Shown here: one piece after another, positions 20,928 to 31,319 of the stretch
Position numbering within the stretch: the stretch's first letter is position 1
Layout: each line of letters starts with the position of its first letter
Source: Choristoneura fumiferana
Taxonomy: Eukaryota; Arthropoda; Insecta; Lepidoptera; Tortricidae
Direction: 5' to 3'
Length of the DNA: 64,000 nt
Assembly: GCF_025370935.1 (NCBI RefSeq)
Contig: NC_133472.1
Span: 4,033,059 to 4,097,058, forward strand
Made by a program: the position numbers and the translations under genes
Notes under the pieces: model-generated
The model's database searches: none
Told to the model about the DNA's origin: nothing
Seen by the model: only the letters and a program-made list of their open reading frames with translations

Positions 20928-21545
20928 GGGTTCCGGAGCCAAAATGGCAAAAATGGATCCCTTATAGTGTCGCCATGTCTGTCTGTCTGTCTGTATGTCT
21001 GTCTGTCCGTCCGTCCGCGGCTTTGCTCAGCGACTATCAATGCTGGAAAGCTGTAATTTTGCACGGATATATAAGTAAACTATGCCAACAGAATGGTACA
21101 AAAAAATAGACGTAAAGTGGGGATGATTTTTTTTTTCTCATCCAACCCTATAGTGTGGGGTATCGTTGGATAGGTTTAAAACCATCAGGGGTTTGCTCAG
21201 ACGATTTTCCGATTGAGTGATTTGTTTGCGAAATATTCAACTTTAAAGTGCAAATTTTCATGAAAATCGAGCGTCCCCCCCCCCTCTAAAAGCTAAACCG
21301 GTGGGTAAAAAATCAGGATGGTAGTAAGTATATCAAACTTTCAAGGAAGACTATAACGGTTAAGTTTGCTTGAGAATGATTAGTAGTTTAAGAGTAAATA
21401 GCAGCCTAAGGTATTAAATATACTTAAACTTGGAAGATTCCGTATAAAATACGAACTCCTTAGAAAAATATTACTTAATTTTTTCGTAATGGCTACGGAA
21501 CCCTATTTTGGGAGTGTCCGACACGCTGATGGCCGGTTTTTTTAA
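20928..21545 (-). repeat. Family G repeat, near full length, minus strand
   Basis: The plus strand starts TTTTTAGGGTTCCGGAGCC, has a (TGTC)n run at 20975-21017, GCAAATTTTCATGAAAATCG and CGTCCCCCCCC, and ends GGCTACGGAACCC...GTCCGACACGCTGATGGCCG. Mirror of 28358-28940. The frame 20861-21064 is within it. Confidence 0.75.
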
Positions 21546-21549
21546 AAAT

Positions 21550-22550
21550 GAACAATGCTACTTTTTTTTTTGTACTTGTAGTTCCTGAGCTTAGCCGTGG
21601 ACAGATAGACGGGCAGACCGACAGGTGGTTTTTCGATTACCACCAAAAGATAATAAAAAAAAGTTTAATCCGAAATTTACACTACTTGTCCATAATTAAT
21701 TTGAAATAAGCCAGGCTTAGACCAGATTTGCACGTTTCAATCACAAGCTTCCATCCACATCAAATTTCCGAGTAACACCAAATCAGACCCTAACATTACA
21801 GTCTTAAGAATCCAATTAGGTTAGTTTCAAAAAGCAACGTAGAACTTTGTCATCCCCTATTTAAGGGCAGTTGAGTCAACGCGGCGAGTGCGTGCTTTGA
21901 ATAATTCCGGTTGATTATACCCTTATTGTGCATTTTCGACCTATAAGCATCGAGTTAGAAGCCATTTTTGTAACGATCTGTATTTTAGGTTATGATTGAT
22001 TGACAACCTTAAGCCAAAGAGATAGAAGTCAATATTTGACGGCATTAACAAACCGGCCAAGTGCGAATCGGACTCGCGCTTCGAAAATTAAAAATGAGGG
22101 AGGCCTCCTCACGCTTAAACCAAACCGATTTAGATGTGGTATTGAGATAGTTTAAGACCCACACACACGATCCTCTGCTTGAGAAGCGACAGGTAACCAT
22201 TCAGCCACCTCGGCTTTTTATTTCTATTGCAATGTAAAGTTTATTCGAAACAGCAATGTTGCTATTTGACGTTAGTCTTCAATGGATGCTTTCTGTATTT
22301 ATGCTTTTTAATTTTATGCGTAAAAAAACATGCGTAATGATGAGTATGCACATCGCTAATCGGCTAAAAGCAATTATGCGTAACAATTATATTACAAATA
22401 ATTTTATGCCATCCAATAGAGTAATTTGTATGATGAACGGAAATAACTGACTCATTTTTCTTCAAAAGTCGCTGGACTGTCTTGTACGTATGTTGTTACG
22501 TTCGACGGGTGCAACCTGTTTTAATTATTTGCTTCTGTTAAAGGGCCCAC
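21550..22550. other. No gene; SINE scrap at 22165-22215
   Basis: 22165-22215 carries a minus-strand SINE head (GATCCTCTGCTTGAGAAGCG, then CAGCCACCTCGGCTT). 22058-22078 holds GCCAAGTGCGAATCGGACTC, the start of a family G element. The frame 22256-22450 has no recognised motif. Confidence 0.45.
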
Positions 22551-22556
22551 CCGGTA

Positions 22557-22670
22557 CAGTCGAGTTCATAAACTTGTGAGCAAAATATTGATCAAAAATA
22601 TCTGAACACGACTATTGTTAACGGCGTAGAAGCGTGTATTTTTGACCAAATTTTTACTTGTATTAACGCA
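22557..22670. mobile_element. CAGTCGAGTTCATAAA MITE, eroded copy
   Basis: The left end CAGTCGAGTTCATAAA follows TA (22555-22556); the body matches the intact copy 55377-55508 (ATCAAAAATATCTGA, ACGGCGTAGAAGCGTG, TTTTTGACCAAAT). The right TIR is degraded. Confidence 0.65.
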
Positions 22671-22922
22671 CTAATAAGTCGTCTATCAATCAATTAACTC
22701 TGCAAATATACGTGCGTACGTATACGTGCGTTAGTCGAATGTACGATTCGATGATCAATTCAAAGGGGGTAGACCGCAACTGGTAATCGGTATTTTCATC
22801 ATCGATTTAGAATACCCTAGATACTCTGCTAACGCTTAAAATGTGTCTTGCTACAACTGTGCTTAAACACCTTCTAAGCACAGTTGCGCTGTCAGTAACG
22901 CGTGCTTCGTTATTGGATCAAC

Positions 22923-22998
22923 ATGCCGAAGTGCTCCGTAAAAAAGTGCAAAAATAATACATTAACGACGTTGAAAAAGGATGGCATATTGTATTTTC
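22923..22998 (+). CDS. Possible THAP-domain protein first exon (short)
   Basis: From ATG at 22923 the frame reads MPKCSVKKCKNNTLTTLKKD then GILYF and ends at a possible donor (GTTAAG at 22999). This matches the start of THAP zinc fingers: Met, a Cys at residue 4, four residues, a Cys at residue 9 (C-x4-C), then a Lys-rich stretch with a Gly-Ile/Phe pair before the phase break. THAP domains bind DNA through a C2CH zinc module; the CxxH half would lie on a later exon that I cannot find nearby. The donor is GTTAAG, weaker than GTAAGT, and without it the frame stops at once (23001-23003). It could be a real first exon with a long intron, or a relic of a THAP-bearing transposase (P element type) gene. 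Confidence is moderate for homology and low for function. Confidence 0.4.
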
Positions 22999-23009
22999 GT
23001 TAAGTATTA

Positions 23010-23460
23010 GTTAATAGTTTTATAATGTAGTGAATTTGTGGCAAAATACGCCTTCAAACTCATTAAAAATATTATTGTTTTAAATTAATTTCAATAGTAC
23101 CTATCTTCATTTGAAACGTCAAAGCCGTCCAATTTGTTACGATTGTCACGCGGCGTAAACTGAATTCGACTTAATAGGGATTGACTCACGGTTTAACATC
23201 ATCTTACCTACGACCGAAAGCGCGATTGTCTTATTTTGTAATGTCATAACCGCCAATCGCGCGCTCTCGAAATAACACCCTAACTTTCGTAACATAAGGT
23301 TGCATGTAACGAAAATTGAAATTTTAATTCACGCCCGTAATAACAAACTAATAACTATACTTCAGGCAGGACCTTTGTCTACAGTGGCGGCCAGTGGCGC
23401 CAACTGGTGAGCGCGAAAACGGTAGCCCTCATTACACCACGTCAACCAACCAACGCATCC
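23010..23460. other. No gene; end of 428-bp TIR family
   Basis: 23330-23435 holds ACGCCCGTAATAACAAACT and CGGTAGCCCTCATT, an eroded end of the family at 32363-32790. Confidence 0.4.
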
Positions 23461-23464
23461 AGTA

Positions 23465-23620
23465 ATCAACCACCTGGTTATGTTACGATCTTGACATTCT
23501 ACTACCTGGTTATTTTACGACCTTGACATTCTACTATCTGGTTATTTTACGATCTTGACATTGTACTAACTGGACATTCTACGACCTGGGCACCTGGACA
23601 TTTTACGACTTTGACGTAAG
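23465..23620. repeat. Tandem ~32-bp repeat block
   Basis: Four to five imperfect units of the phrase ACCTGGTTATTTTACGA followed by TCTTGACATTCTACT. Unit spacing is roughly constant at 31-32 at the start and decays to partial units at the right. No flanking repeat array features of CRISPR, and this is a eukaryotic context. Style resembles the word-array ends of the inverted-repeat elements. Confidence 0.7.
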
Positions 23621-23919
23621 ACGCCGGAGGGAAAAAATTGCTTGCAAATCTGAGAGCTACCTTATCGATGGGTCATTGGCCTACCGTCAGATTTCCATAA
23701 GGCTTCTTAAATAGCAATACTGTGCTTTTAGTATTCGCAGAAATTAATGTAAATAAGGAAATACGTATTCATGAGTCCGCCGTACATTAAAACGCTACAC
23801 TTTCGTCTCGCAGATGTTACCCAACGCGGGCGCAGTGTTAGATAATGGATCTTTTATAGGGAAAAAAATAGTCAAGTGCGAGTCTAACTCGAGCACTAGG
23901 GGTTCCATACAAAACTAAT

Positions 23920-24080
23920 ACTGTGTTTGACGATTTCGAATTTGCCACCCATTCTTATTTATTCTTATGAAAATAAGCAATACAAGCAATGTTTAGGGCA
24001 AAGAAAAAAATATTCGGCTGGAAATTGGATTTATATATATTTTTTAATCTACATATCTAGAACGTTTTTCTCTATTAAGG
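23920..24080. repeat. Truncated copy of the ~360-bp TGACGTCA MITE
   Basis: Shares AATACTGTGTTTGACGATTT-like end and GGAAATTGGATTTATA, AGAACGTTTTTCTCTAT with 9304-9470. It is cut before the central palindrome. Confidence 0.5.
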
Positions 24081-24228
24081 TATAATAATGAGCCTTATAA
24101 ATCCTAAGTATATCTTAATAATTCAAAACCCACTGAGTCAGCGAAATGTAAATAATATGGTTTTGTAAACCTATTGTGAATCTGAAACACAAGTGATATG
24201 TCTATGGATTCCGGGTATTAGGGTTTCG

Positions 24229-24290
24229 CTAGTGTGACCATACGTCTAGTTTTAAACAGGACTGTCCTAGTTTTCACTATAAGATACGAT
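24229..24290. mobile_element. Possible hAT-like end (GTGACCATACGTC type)
   Basis: TAGTGTGACCATACGTCTAG followed by AAACAGGACTGTCCTAG resembles the better end at 34005-34115. Only one end found. Confidence 0.4.
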
Positions 24291-24502
24291 ACAAGTCAAA
24301 TAAATGCGTGTCTGGTTGCACAGCACAGTTCACGCGGGATAGCGATGAACAATTTTTCTGCAGACAGAGCTGTAGGCAACAGTTTTTTTTACATAGATAT
24401 ATAAAAAAAATGTCGCTTTATACTTATTACTTACAAGCCAGACAAACAGACAGAGTTACTTTCGTATTTATATTTAGTTATAAAAAAGAGTATTGATAGT
24501 AT

Positions 24503-24975
24503 TCGATCGTAAAATATCGTTATATCGTTCAAAGCTCACGGTTTAAGGATTTGCCTAGTGACGTTTAGGCAAATCATGAAATTCCTAGGCACATCATGAA
24601 ACGCCGCCATTTCATGATTTGGCCAGTTTAGGCAGATCATGAAATTCCTAGGCATATCATGTAACGCTGCCATATCGGTTCTGGCACTTCGACGGCCGCT
24701 GCCGCGGCACGCTCGCTTGGCTCCTGCGTTGTGGTCACAATTCACACTAATCACTCCTCGCTTCGCTCGTTGTACCTAAATATTTCTTTTTTCCGGCAAA
24801 TCACGATGTGCCCGGTATAGAGCTAGGAATATCGACGAATGCGTTGCTCTAATCGATCTGCCGTGTTGTTTCTCAGGCACATCCTGATATGCCTGGCCAA
24901 CTTTTAGGCATATCATGAAATGGCGGCATTTCACGATATGCATAGGAATTTCGTGATCTGGCGGATTTTACGATC
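24503..24975. mobile_element. Inverted-repeat element with CATGAAAT word arrays
   Basis: CGATCGTAAAAT near 24505 and ATTTTACGATCG near 24965 are inverted. Inside each end the words AAATCATGAAATTCCTAGGC, ATCATGAAACGCCGCCATTT and their inverses repeat several times. The centre contains a GC-rich stretch (CGGCCGCTGCCGCGGCACG). No target duplication found. Frames inside (24536-24754) simply translate the repeated words. Confidence 0.65.
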
Positions 24976-24979
24976 GGCC

Positions 24980-26994
24980 GCCGACATATATATACGAGTC
25001 GCTTACATACAATTTCAACTGCATTGACGAGAAATATACCCAATTTCGTTTATTAATGAATATCAATGAAGTGTGTACCCACATCTTACACTAATACTTA
25101 ATATATAATAGGCACCAATTACTGCTGCGAAACGCTTTTGTACTAAATTGATTAGTCTTGATTCCGTCTCTGAATTCACACAGATATTTAATCCTAACTT
25201 ATCCTAACAAAGCAAGCCTGAATTTTTACGGTTTAATATGAGGTTAGAACATGGTTAAACTGATCAAGTGTTGCCATACATGCTTTTGAATTTTAAGTGT
25301 ACTTCATTAAGTATGTGTTTCGTTTTAAATGAGTCCCACTGAACAACAACGTTGTGGCTTACCACAACATTATGCTGAGTGGCTCTCAATTTATACTATT
25401 CGATGTTCTGTATTTTTTCTTCTCTTTATATTGCATTTTTCTGTGCATCGAATGTGTAAATAAATGTTTCTCTTCCTTTCTAACTTTATCAGGGAAAGAA
25501 AGATATCTCCCCCAACAATTAGCAATCCTAATCAGACCGCTTTTAATTAAATAGTCCCTCGCCTTATCCTGAGAAGATGCAAACAATTGGTCACATTATC
25601 TTATAAACCTCGGGCTTCTGAATAACCTCTAATTGTACGGGATTTACCGTTTGTCTACTGATTTATAGCGAAAGGCTCAAGGGACAGCTACCGCTTTAAA
25701 TAGGGTAACCACGCTGGAAAAAAACCGGACACATCCAGGACAAGGGTTGGTTTGAAAATTGTATTGGATTTGGAGCGCATTGGGGATTGTGTCGCTAGAT
25801 TTTGTGCTAGTATGACCTTAAATCTGTTTGAAGGAGATGAACAGTAACAATGCTTTTCACAAGCTTTTATTATCTGGAACTTTTTGACTGTTACAGTAAA
25901 TTTTTAACCACTTCTAGGGGTTGGATTGACTTGAGATTTGGCATGGATCAACAAAAAAGCTTGTATTCATGTTTTTTATTGTGGCTTTTCAGTCTTTTGT
26001 CATCGAAGATATTATCAAATGAAAATACAGTATTTATTTGTTCAATGAGCTCTTAACAACAATACCCCCACTCAATGGGGTAGGTTTAAATTTTTTCGGG
26101 CTCCTGCTCTTTTGGTGTATGCGAGGACGTTAGAAAAAAAATATTTTTTATAGCTACAGGTGAAAACTAGCGTTTGGACCCTTGGGGTACGGAGAAGCCC
26201 TAAAGAAGAAACGTATAAACCTAGCCTTTACTATTGATGGAGAAAATACGAAATAATTGAAAGAACGAAAGAAAAATGGTTTTTAATCAGCCACAGTTAA
26301 GGGGATGGAAAACGTGACTTTCAACAGATATTTAGAGATGAAATTGTCCGGCAAAATACCAGGGTCTTGGTGACCCTAGTTTTAACTGAGCCCTTAATTC
26401 GCACATCAGCGGACAACTCTCGGTTTATACGAGTGTTAAGTAAAGATTCATAATTTAATTTGTAAAAGAAAATTTAAAAAACGGTTGCGGCAAACAATGT
26501 CCCTTGCGGAGAATTACAGTGTGACTAAAATATTAATGAACGAGGGAAAATGGAACTAACGCCGCCATTTTGTACAAAAATAAGTTACAGGTTCTTTCTG
26601 TTACTCTACAAAGTTCCTTAGGTTTTAGCTCTCTGGTGAGACGTACGTAATACGGGCTCTTGACCAGCGTGTGCCGAATATTGCGTGGAGATTCTGACTG
26701 CCCCGAGTTGGTAACGCAACTAGTGCCACAGAATAAGTAATAGTACTACTTAGTGCGCTTATTCGCGCCCCCAGTGTCCCAATCCCGGCTCAATTTTCGC
26801 CCTCGCAACCGTAATCTGCTGGCAGTTCCCAAAGCTCGCACAGTGTCACACAAGAACTCACCTCTCATTCGAGCTTTATTAAAACTTAATACGCTTCTCG
26901 CATCGGCGCCGGATTGTGATATCTTTGCTAGTAGCTTTCCAGACTTTATGTAGCGAGTATATGAGGTTCTGTGAGGCGAAGGATGACTTCACTC
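24980..26994. other. About 2 kb without a recognised gene or repeat
   Basis: Short frames of 60-70 codons occur (25354-25554, 25850-26056, 26753-26953), none with a motif. 25885-25965 shares GGTTGGATTGACTTGAGATTTGGC with tail family T. 25705-25790 has GGGTAACCACGCTGG and ACCGGACACATCCAGGAC, reminiscent of a GTCCGGA-word hAT end. Confidence 0.4.
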
Positions 26995-27354
26995 AATACG
27001 GTATTTGACTATTTTGTATATGTTTTATAAATTAAAACTACACAATGCCTGTTATCGAATAGAAAAACAATTTTTAATCTACCTTTACAAATAACAAAGT
27101 TATAAAGGTTTGAAATTCAAGATTAAACAAAGAAAGACATACTGGCATGTGACGTCACACGCCAGTACCGCCATACTTGCTGCATAGAGAAAAGCGTTTG
27201 AGAAAGAGACAGGTATATAGATTTTTCAAAAAATCAGTATAAATCCAATTTTCAACCGATTTAAATTTTCTCTTCGCTAAACACTATCTGTATATCTATA
27301 TTTTCATAATAATATTACGATATGGCAAAACCAGGAGTTGTCAAATACCGTATT
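26995..27354 (+). mobile_element. ~360-bp TIR MITE with TGACGTCA palindrome (copy 2)
   Basis: Ends AATACGGTATTTGAC and GTCAAATACCGTATT are perfect inverted repeats of 15 bp. The centre, GGCATGTGACGTCACACGCC, is near-palindromic around a CRE-like TGACGTCA. Complete and best-preserved copy. Confidence 0.8.
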
Positions 27355-27600
27355 GTTTGTAAATGTTAATTCTGTTATCTTTTGTGCCCATGTGTCATGT
27401 GTTGTGCTTGTTAATATTTTATGAATTTCACAGTGCTTTGGCTTGTCTGTAATGCTGTGTAATTATTTAATTAAATAAATAAACTTGCAAAACTTCACTT
27501 TTTACAGTTCGCCGTGAATGTCGCTGTTTGTATCTTTTGTTCTTGGTTGTTAGTTTACATTTTGAGATTTAAACACTAATAAACCCTCATTAAATAAATA

Positions 27601-27915
27601 AATAAACAATAATAGAACATTGTGTCTTAAGAGCGGTAAAAAAGGAATTACGAACGAGGGTCTATTAGATGCCCGAAGATTGAGGGCTTTAAAGCCCTCC
27701 TCCTCCGCAGCATGTGCCCGACGTGCGCGCGCCGCGCTCCTGCAGGCGCTGCAGCACACCATGCAGTATCAAACTCATTCTCCGACCTTGGGCTTCATGA
27801 TAAGAAAATTATACTACGGGCAATGGCTCATTTACCGACCACGGGTTTCATGACAAGCACATTAAGGTCGAGGGTTTTATTTGGGGGGTTGCAACCAAGG
27901 TAGCCTGCATGTTAC
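27601..27915 (-). repeat. Repeat family R, inverted copy
   Basis: Plus strand shows ACATTGTGTCTTAAGAGCGG, GGAATTACGAACGAGGGTCT, a GC-rich stretch with GCGCGCCGCGCTCC, then GACCTTGGGCTTCATGATAAG and ACCACGGGTTTCATGACAAG. Order is the inverse of 20265-20735. Frames on both strands overlap it. Confidence 0.65.
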
Positions 27916-27919
27916 GATA

Positions 27920-28355
27920 CTGTTTAGTCTATAGACGGTGTAGTATAGAACACCTTTCGACGTACAATTCTGCATACACAGTTTGTCCACCGTAATCTAC
28001 CCCCCATACCCTAGGGTTAATACCGAGTGTTTAATCAAGGTCTAATGACAAACCTTTGCCAAATTTCACTTGAGCGTCGCATTGCAGCGTGGTTTAATTT
28101 TCTTTATAGTTACCACTGGAATCTAGATTAATATTTAGTTACAAATGTCTTAACTGGTGTCTGCTATTTTTTACACACCCATAACATAGTAAATTGAATA
28201 ATGGATGCGTTGCTGGCCCTTGGAGAAAAGAGTAGGTAAGCTAGTTTTTAAGATCAACAAGTTGTACCGGGTCCGGAAATACGTCGGAAGTATTTAGACT
28301 CTATGGCCAACGAAAGCTGTCCCAGACAAACCGCGGCAAATTAAAAAAAAAACCG
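27920..28355. other. No gene seen
   Basis: No recognisable element. Confidence 0.4.
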
Positions 28356-28357
28356 GC

Positions 28358-28940
28358 CAAGAGCGTGTCGGACACGCCCGAAATAGGGTTCCATAGCCAT
28401 TACGAAAAAATTAGGTAATATTTTTCTAAGTATTTCGTATTTTGTACGGAATATTCCAAGTTTAGTTATATTTTATACCTCAGGCTGCTATTTACTCTTA
28501 AACTACTAATAATTCTCAAGAATACTTAACCATTATAGTTTTTCTTGTAAGTTTGATATACTTACTACCATCCTGATTTTTTTTCAAATTTTTCCACTTA
28601 CCGGTTTAGATTTTAGAGGGGGGGAGGGGGGCACGCTCGATTTTAATGAAGATGTTTTAGCAACCCCTTAATGGTTTAAAAGACCTATCCTACGATACTC
28701 CACACTACAAGGTGATGAGAGAAAAAAAACACCCCCACTTTACATCTAAGGGAGGTACTATAAAAAACAATTTGAATTTTTTTATTGAACTATTTTGTCG
28801 GCATAGTTAACATATATATTCGTGCAAAATTACAGCTTTCTAGCACTGATAGTCCCTGAGCAAAGCCACGGACGGACAGACAGACCGACATGGCGAAACT
28901 ATAAGGGTTCCGTTTTTGCCATTTTGGCTATAGCCCCTAA
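28358..28940 (+). repeat. Family G repeat, near full length, plus strand
   Basis: Begins ACCGGCCAAGAGCGTGTCGG, then ATAGGGTTCCATAGCCATTA, a G-rich patch (28616-28630), CACCCCCACTTTACATC, TTCGTGCAAAATTACAGCTT, (GACA/GACC) runs, and ends TTTGGCTATAGCCCCTAAAA. Useful as the uninterrupted reference for the split copies at 8515 and 31320. Confidence 0.75.
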
Positions 28941-28944
28941 AAAT

Positions 28945-29435
28945 GAGGCTAACAACACTTGATGTACACTGATTAAACGATGTTGATACTTAGATATTTA
29001 TTTAAATTTTCCAGATATTAAATTATACTCGAGACTTCATATGCTACATCAACATTCATTATATTAATGTGTGAAAGTTGATGATGCACTTTAGTAGTCC
29101 CTTGAGGCATTGAATATATCTTCTAACATTTTAATTATAACATAATCTTAATATTTGCCCGGCAATATTATAGTCCCGACTAAATCTTCTGGCTTATATT
29201 TTTTCACAAACATTCAACTACCACATATAAAAATTGCATATTGCCCCAAACATATTTTTGGAAATAAAAAAATAATATTTTTCATAATTTAGGGGTTGAT
29301 TTAGCCACGTCATTCATCAGCCAGGTCTGCAGTTGCGTGTTGGGGTATAATAGGAGTGGTATTTCACAAGTTTTCAGCTTGCCCCAAGTACCTTACCTAG
29401 CTATCCAAAAATTGGTGTCAGCTCTCGGAATATTC
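28945..29435. other. No gene seen
   Basis: AT-rich; no feature recognised. Confidence 0.4.
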
Positions 29436-29439
29436 CTAT

Positions 29440-29755
29440 GCGGAGGTGAACTTTACTCACCCGCGACCTTACGATATAGCTACGTCACACTACGCTGACG
29501 CGTTTCGAACTCAACCAAAGTTCATCATCATCAACAACAAAACAACACAATACACACAATATATATACAACGACAATACGACAATATTTAACATCTATCC
29601 CTAGTTGATTTCTAAACGCGTCAGTGTTGTGTAGCGGTGGTGATAGTCGGATTTGTGCGATGTGTTCGTACCGCATGGAGGCGGAGGAGCTGCATAAACA
29701 CACATTTGTTGCAAAGACATAGCTATCGTTAGGTCGCACGTGAGCAAAGTTACTG
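29440..29755. repeat. Inverted-end repeat with GCGACCTTACGATAGCTA ends
   Basis: Left end ACTCACCCGCGACCTTACGATATAGCTACGTC and right end ATAGCTATCGTTAGGTCGCACGTGAGCAAAG are inverted. The inner phrases CGTTTCGAACTCAACC and TTCATCATCATC recur inverted at 46240-46380, and GTTCGAAACGCGACAGTGTAG at 42770. Probably a MITE; duplication not identified. Confidence 0.55.
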
Positions 29756-30185
29756 TTTAATAACTCATTAAATAGCTTTGTTTTTTATCTTCATAGATTT
29801 GTCTACCACACTGATAATTATATACGTTAATCCCATTATAACTTAATATTACCCCAAACAATGTCTTATTCAACTGATTTCCCAAAGGAACTGTCATGTG
29901 ATTCGTGTCTACAAAGAGAAAACAAACTTATCTTTACCATTCGCTATGGCCCCACCGTCTACGAAATACGTGTAAATACTACGCAAGGTTCTTAGTTCAG
30001 ATATTCGCCGCGGTCTCAAACTAGTTGGTAAACGTGAGATACAGCCACAGTTATGTCTGCAGCCCGCAATGGCGCTACTGTCTAAAGATAAACGTAGATT
30101 CAGTATGAACTTGCGGTAGTTCCAGTTTTTGGCGTTGGTGAAAATAAGTTGGTATAAAAGATAATGCACACGTTTCAGTACAGCG

Positions 30186-30311
30186 GGGCTACTCCGAAAT
30201 TCGAAAATCGAAGTTCGTGTCGTGCCATCCCTCTGACACTTATACTATTTAATACGAGAGTGAGAGGGACGGTACGATACGAACTTCGATTTTTGAATTT
30301 CGGAGTAGCCC
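30186..30311. mobile_element. Palindromic MITE (family Y, copy 2)
   Basis: GGGCTACTCCGAAATTCG at the left end and its inverse CGGAGTAGCCC at the right, centre CCCTCTGACACTTATACTAT. Frames 30175-30381 on the minus strand are its shadow. Confidence 0.75.
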
Positions 30312-30604
30312 TCAGGTAATGAAGTTTAATAGTGTCTTTTAATTTGCTATGTTGTAACAAAGTATTTTCTCTAGAGTGCATGAAGTGCTCTTTTATCTAC
30401 AGATGGTCATAAATGTGTATTTTATAACAGTCCACGTTAACAGTAAATGCTACTTTTATGCCTTGACATACCCAACCAGTTGAAATGGTTTTTAAAAGCA
30501 TCTTGTTTAATTAAACAATCTTCTTCTTCTTCTCTTTTAAAACATGGCTTTTCTGTCCTAATTAATAGGACAATTTCGCCAGTGTCAAGGTAAACTCTCT
30601 TTGA

Positions 30605-30865
30605 GAGGGACGTTGTACGGTGGTTGTAGTTTTTGCAACTTGATAGTAAAATTCCAGAAACCACGTGGACACAACTTGCGCATTAAAAAATGTCAGACAC
30701 GAGAGCAATATAGAATTTTGTTATCACAGTTCACTGTTAAGGTTAATCGCCGCATAAAACACTATCAAAATTATACTTCAACTAGCCAAAGAAACAGAAA
30801 TAGCAAAATTAGATATTGTATACAACCGCCATGTTCGAATGCTACAAATCGAATCGTTTAATTAA
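30605..30865 (-). repeat. Inverted copy of the 6690-6930 repeat
   Basis: Read on the minus strand it repeats the block order of the 6.7-kb copy. Frames on both strands (30601-30861, 30842-31087) are not conserved between copies. Confidence 0.6.
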
Positions 30866-31033
30866 ACAAAATAGTTTTGGTTTCACTGACAGTGACAATT
30901 GTTCGGCCGCTGTTGCAAAATCAAAACAGAATCCATACAGAAATACAAAAACATACGTACGTACTAAAATATTATTAAATGCACTGACAATAAAAATCTG
31001 GCCAAGTGTGTTACTATGGTCTACGCGCAGTGA

Positions 31034-31177
31034 ACGGTCAAGGATAATCCATGAGCCACCTTGGAACCTTTTCAAAGTAAAAGTCATTACGATTTTCCCT
31101 GTTCATTAATGTGATGTCACTATGACGTTTACTGTGAAATGATTCCATGGTGGCTCATGCATTAAACTCCTTGACTG
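31034..31177. mobile_element. CAGTCAAGGA MITE
   Basis: The right end TCCTTGACTG precedes TA (31178-31179). The left end GGTCAAGGATAATCCATGAG mirrors it with CATGAGCCACCTTGGAA inside both arms. CAG-start and TA flank suggest Tc1/mariner mobilisation. Confidence 0.65.
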
Positions 31178-31319
31178 TACGTGCGAAAAATATGTAATAA
31201 TCAATTTTGATTAATTATTACTCGGTCTAGCTTAGAAGATTTTTGTCAGATTTCATTCCAGCTAGCGGTTTAGCTAAAAAATAGCACTTAAAAGCATAAT
31301 TTATTCTGCAAACCTTTTT

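Noticed and set aside
23465..23620. Regular repeats that could recall a CRISPR array
   Set aside because: The units are contiguous without unique spacers and the context is a eukaryotic genome.
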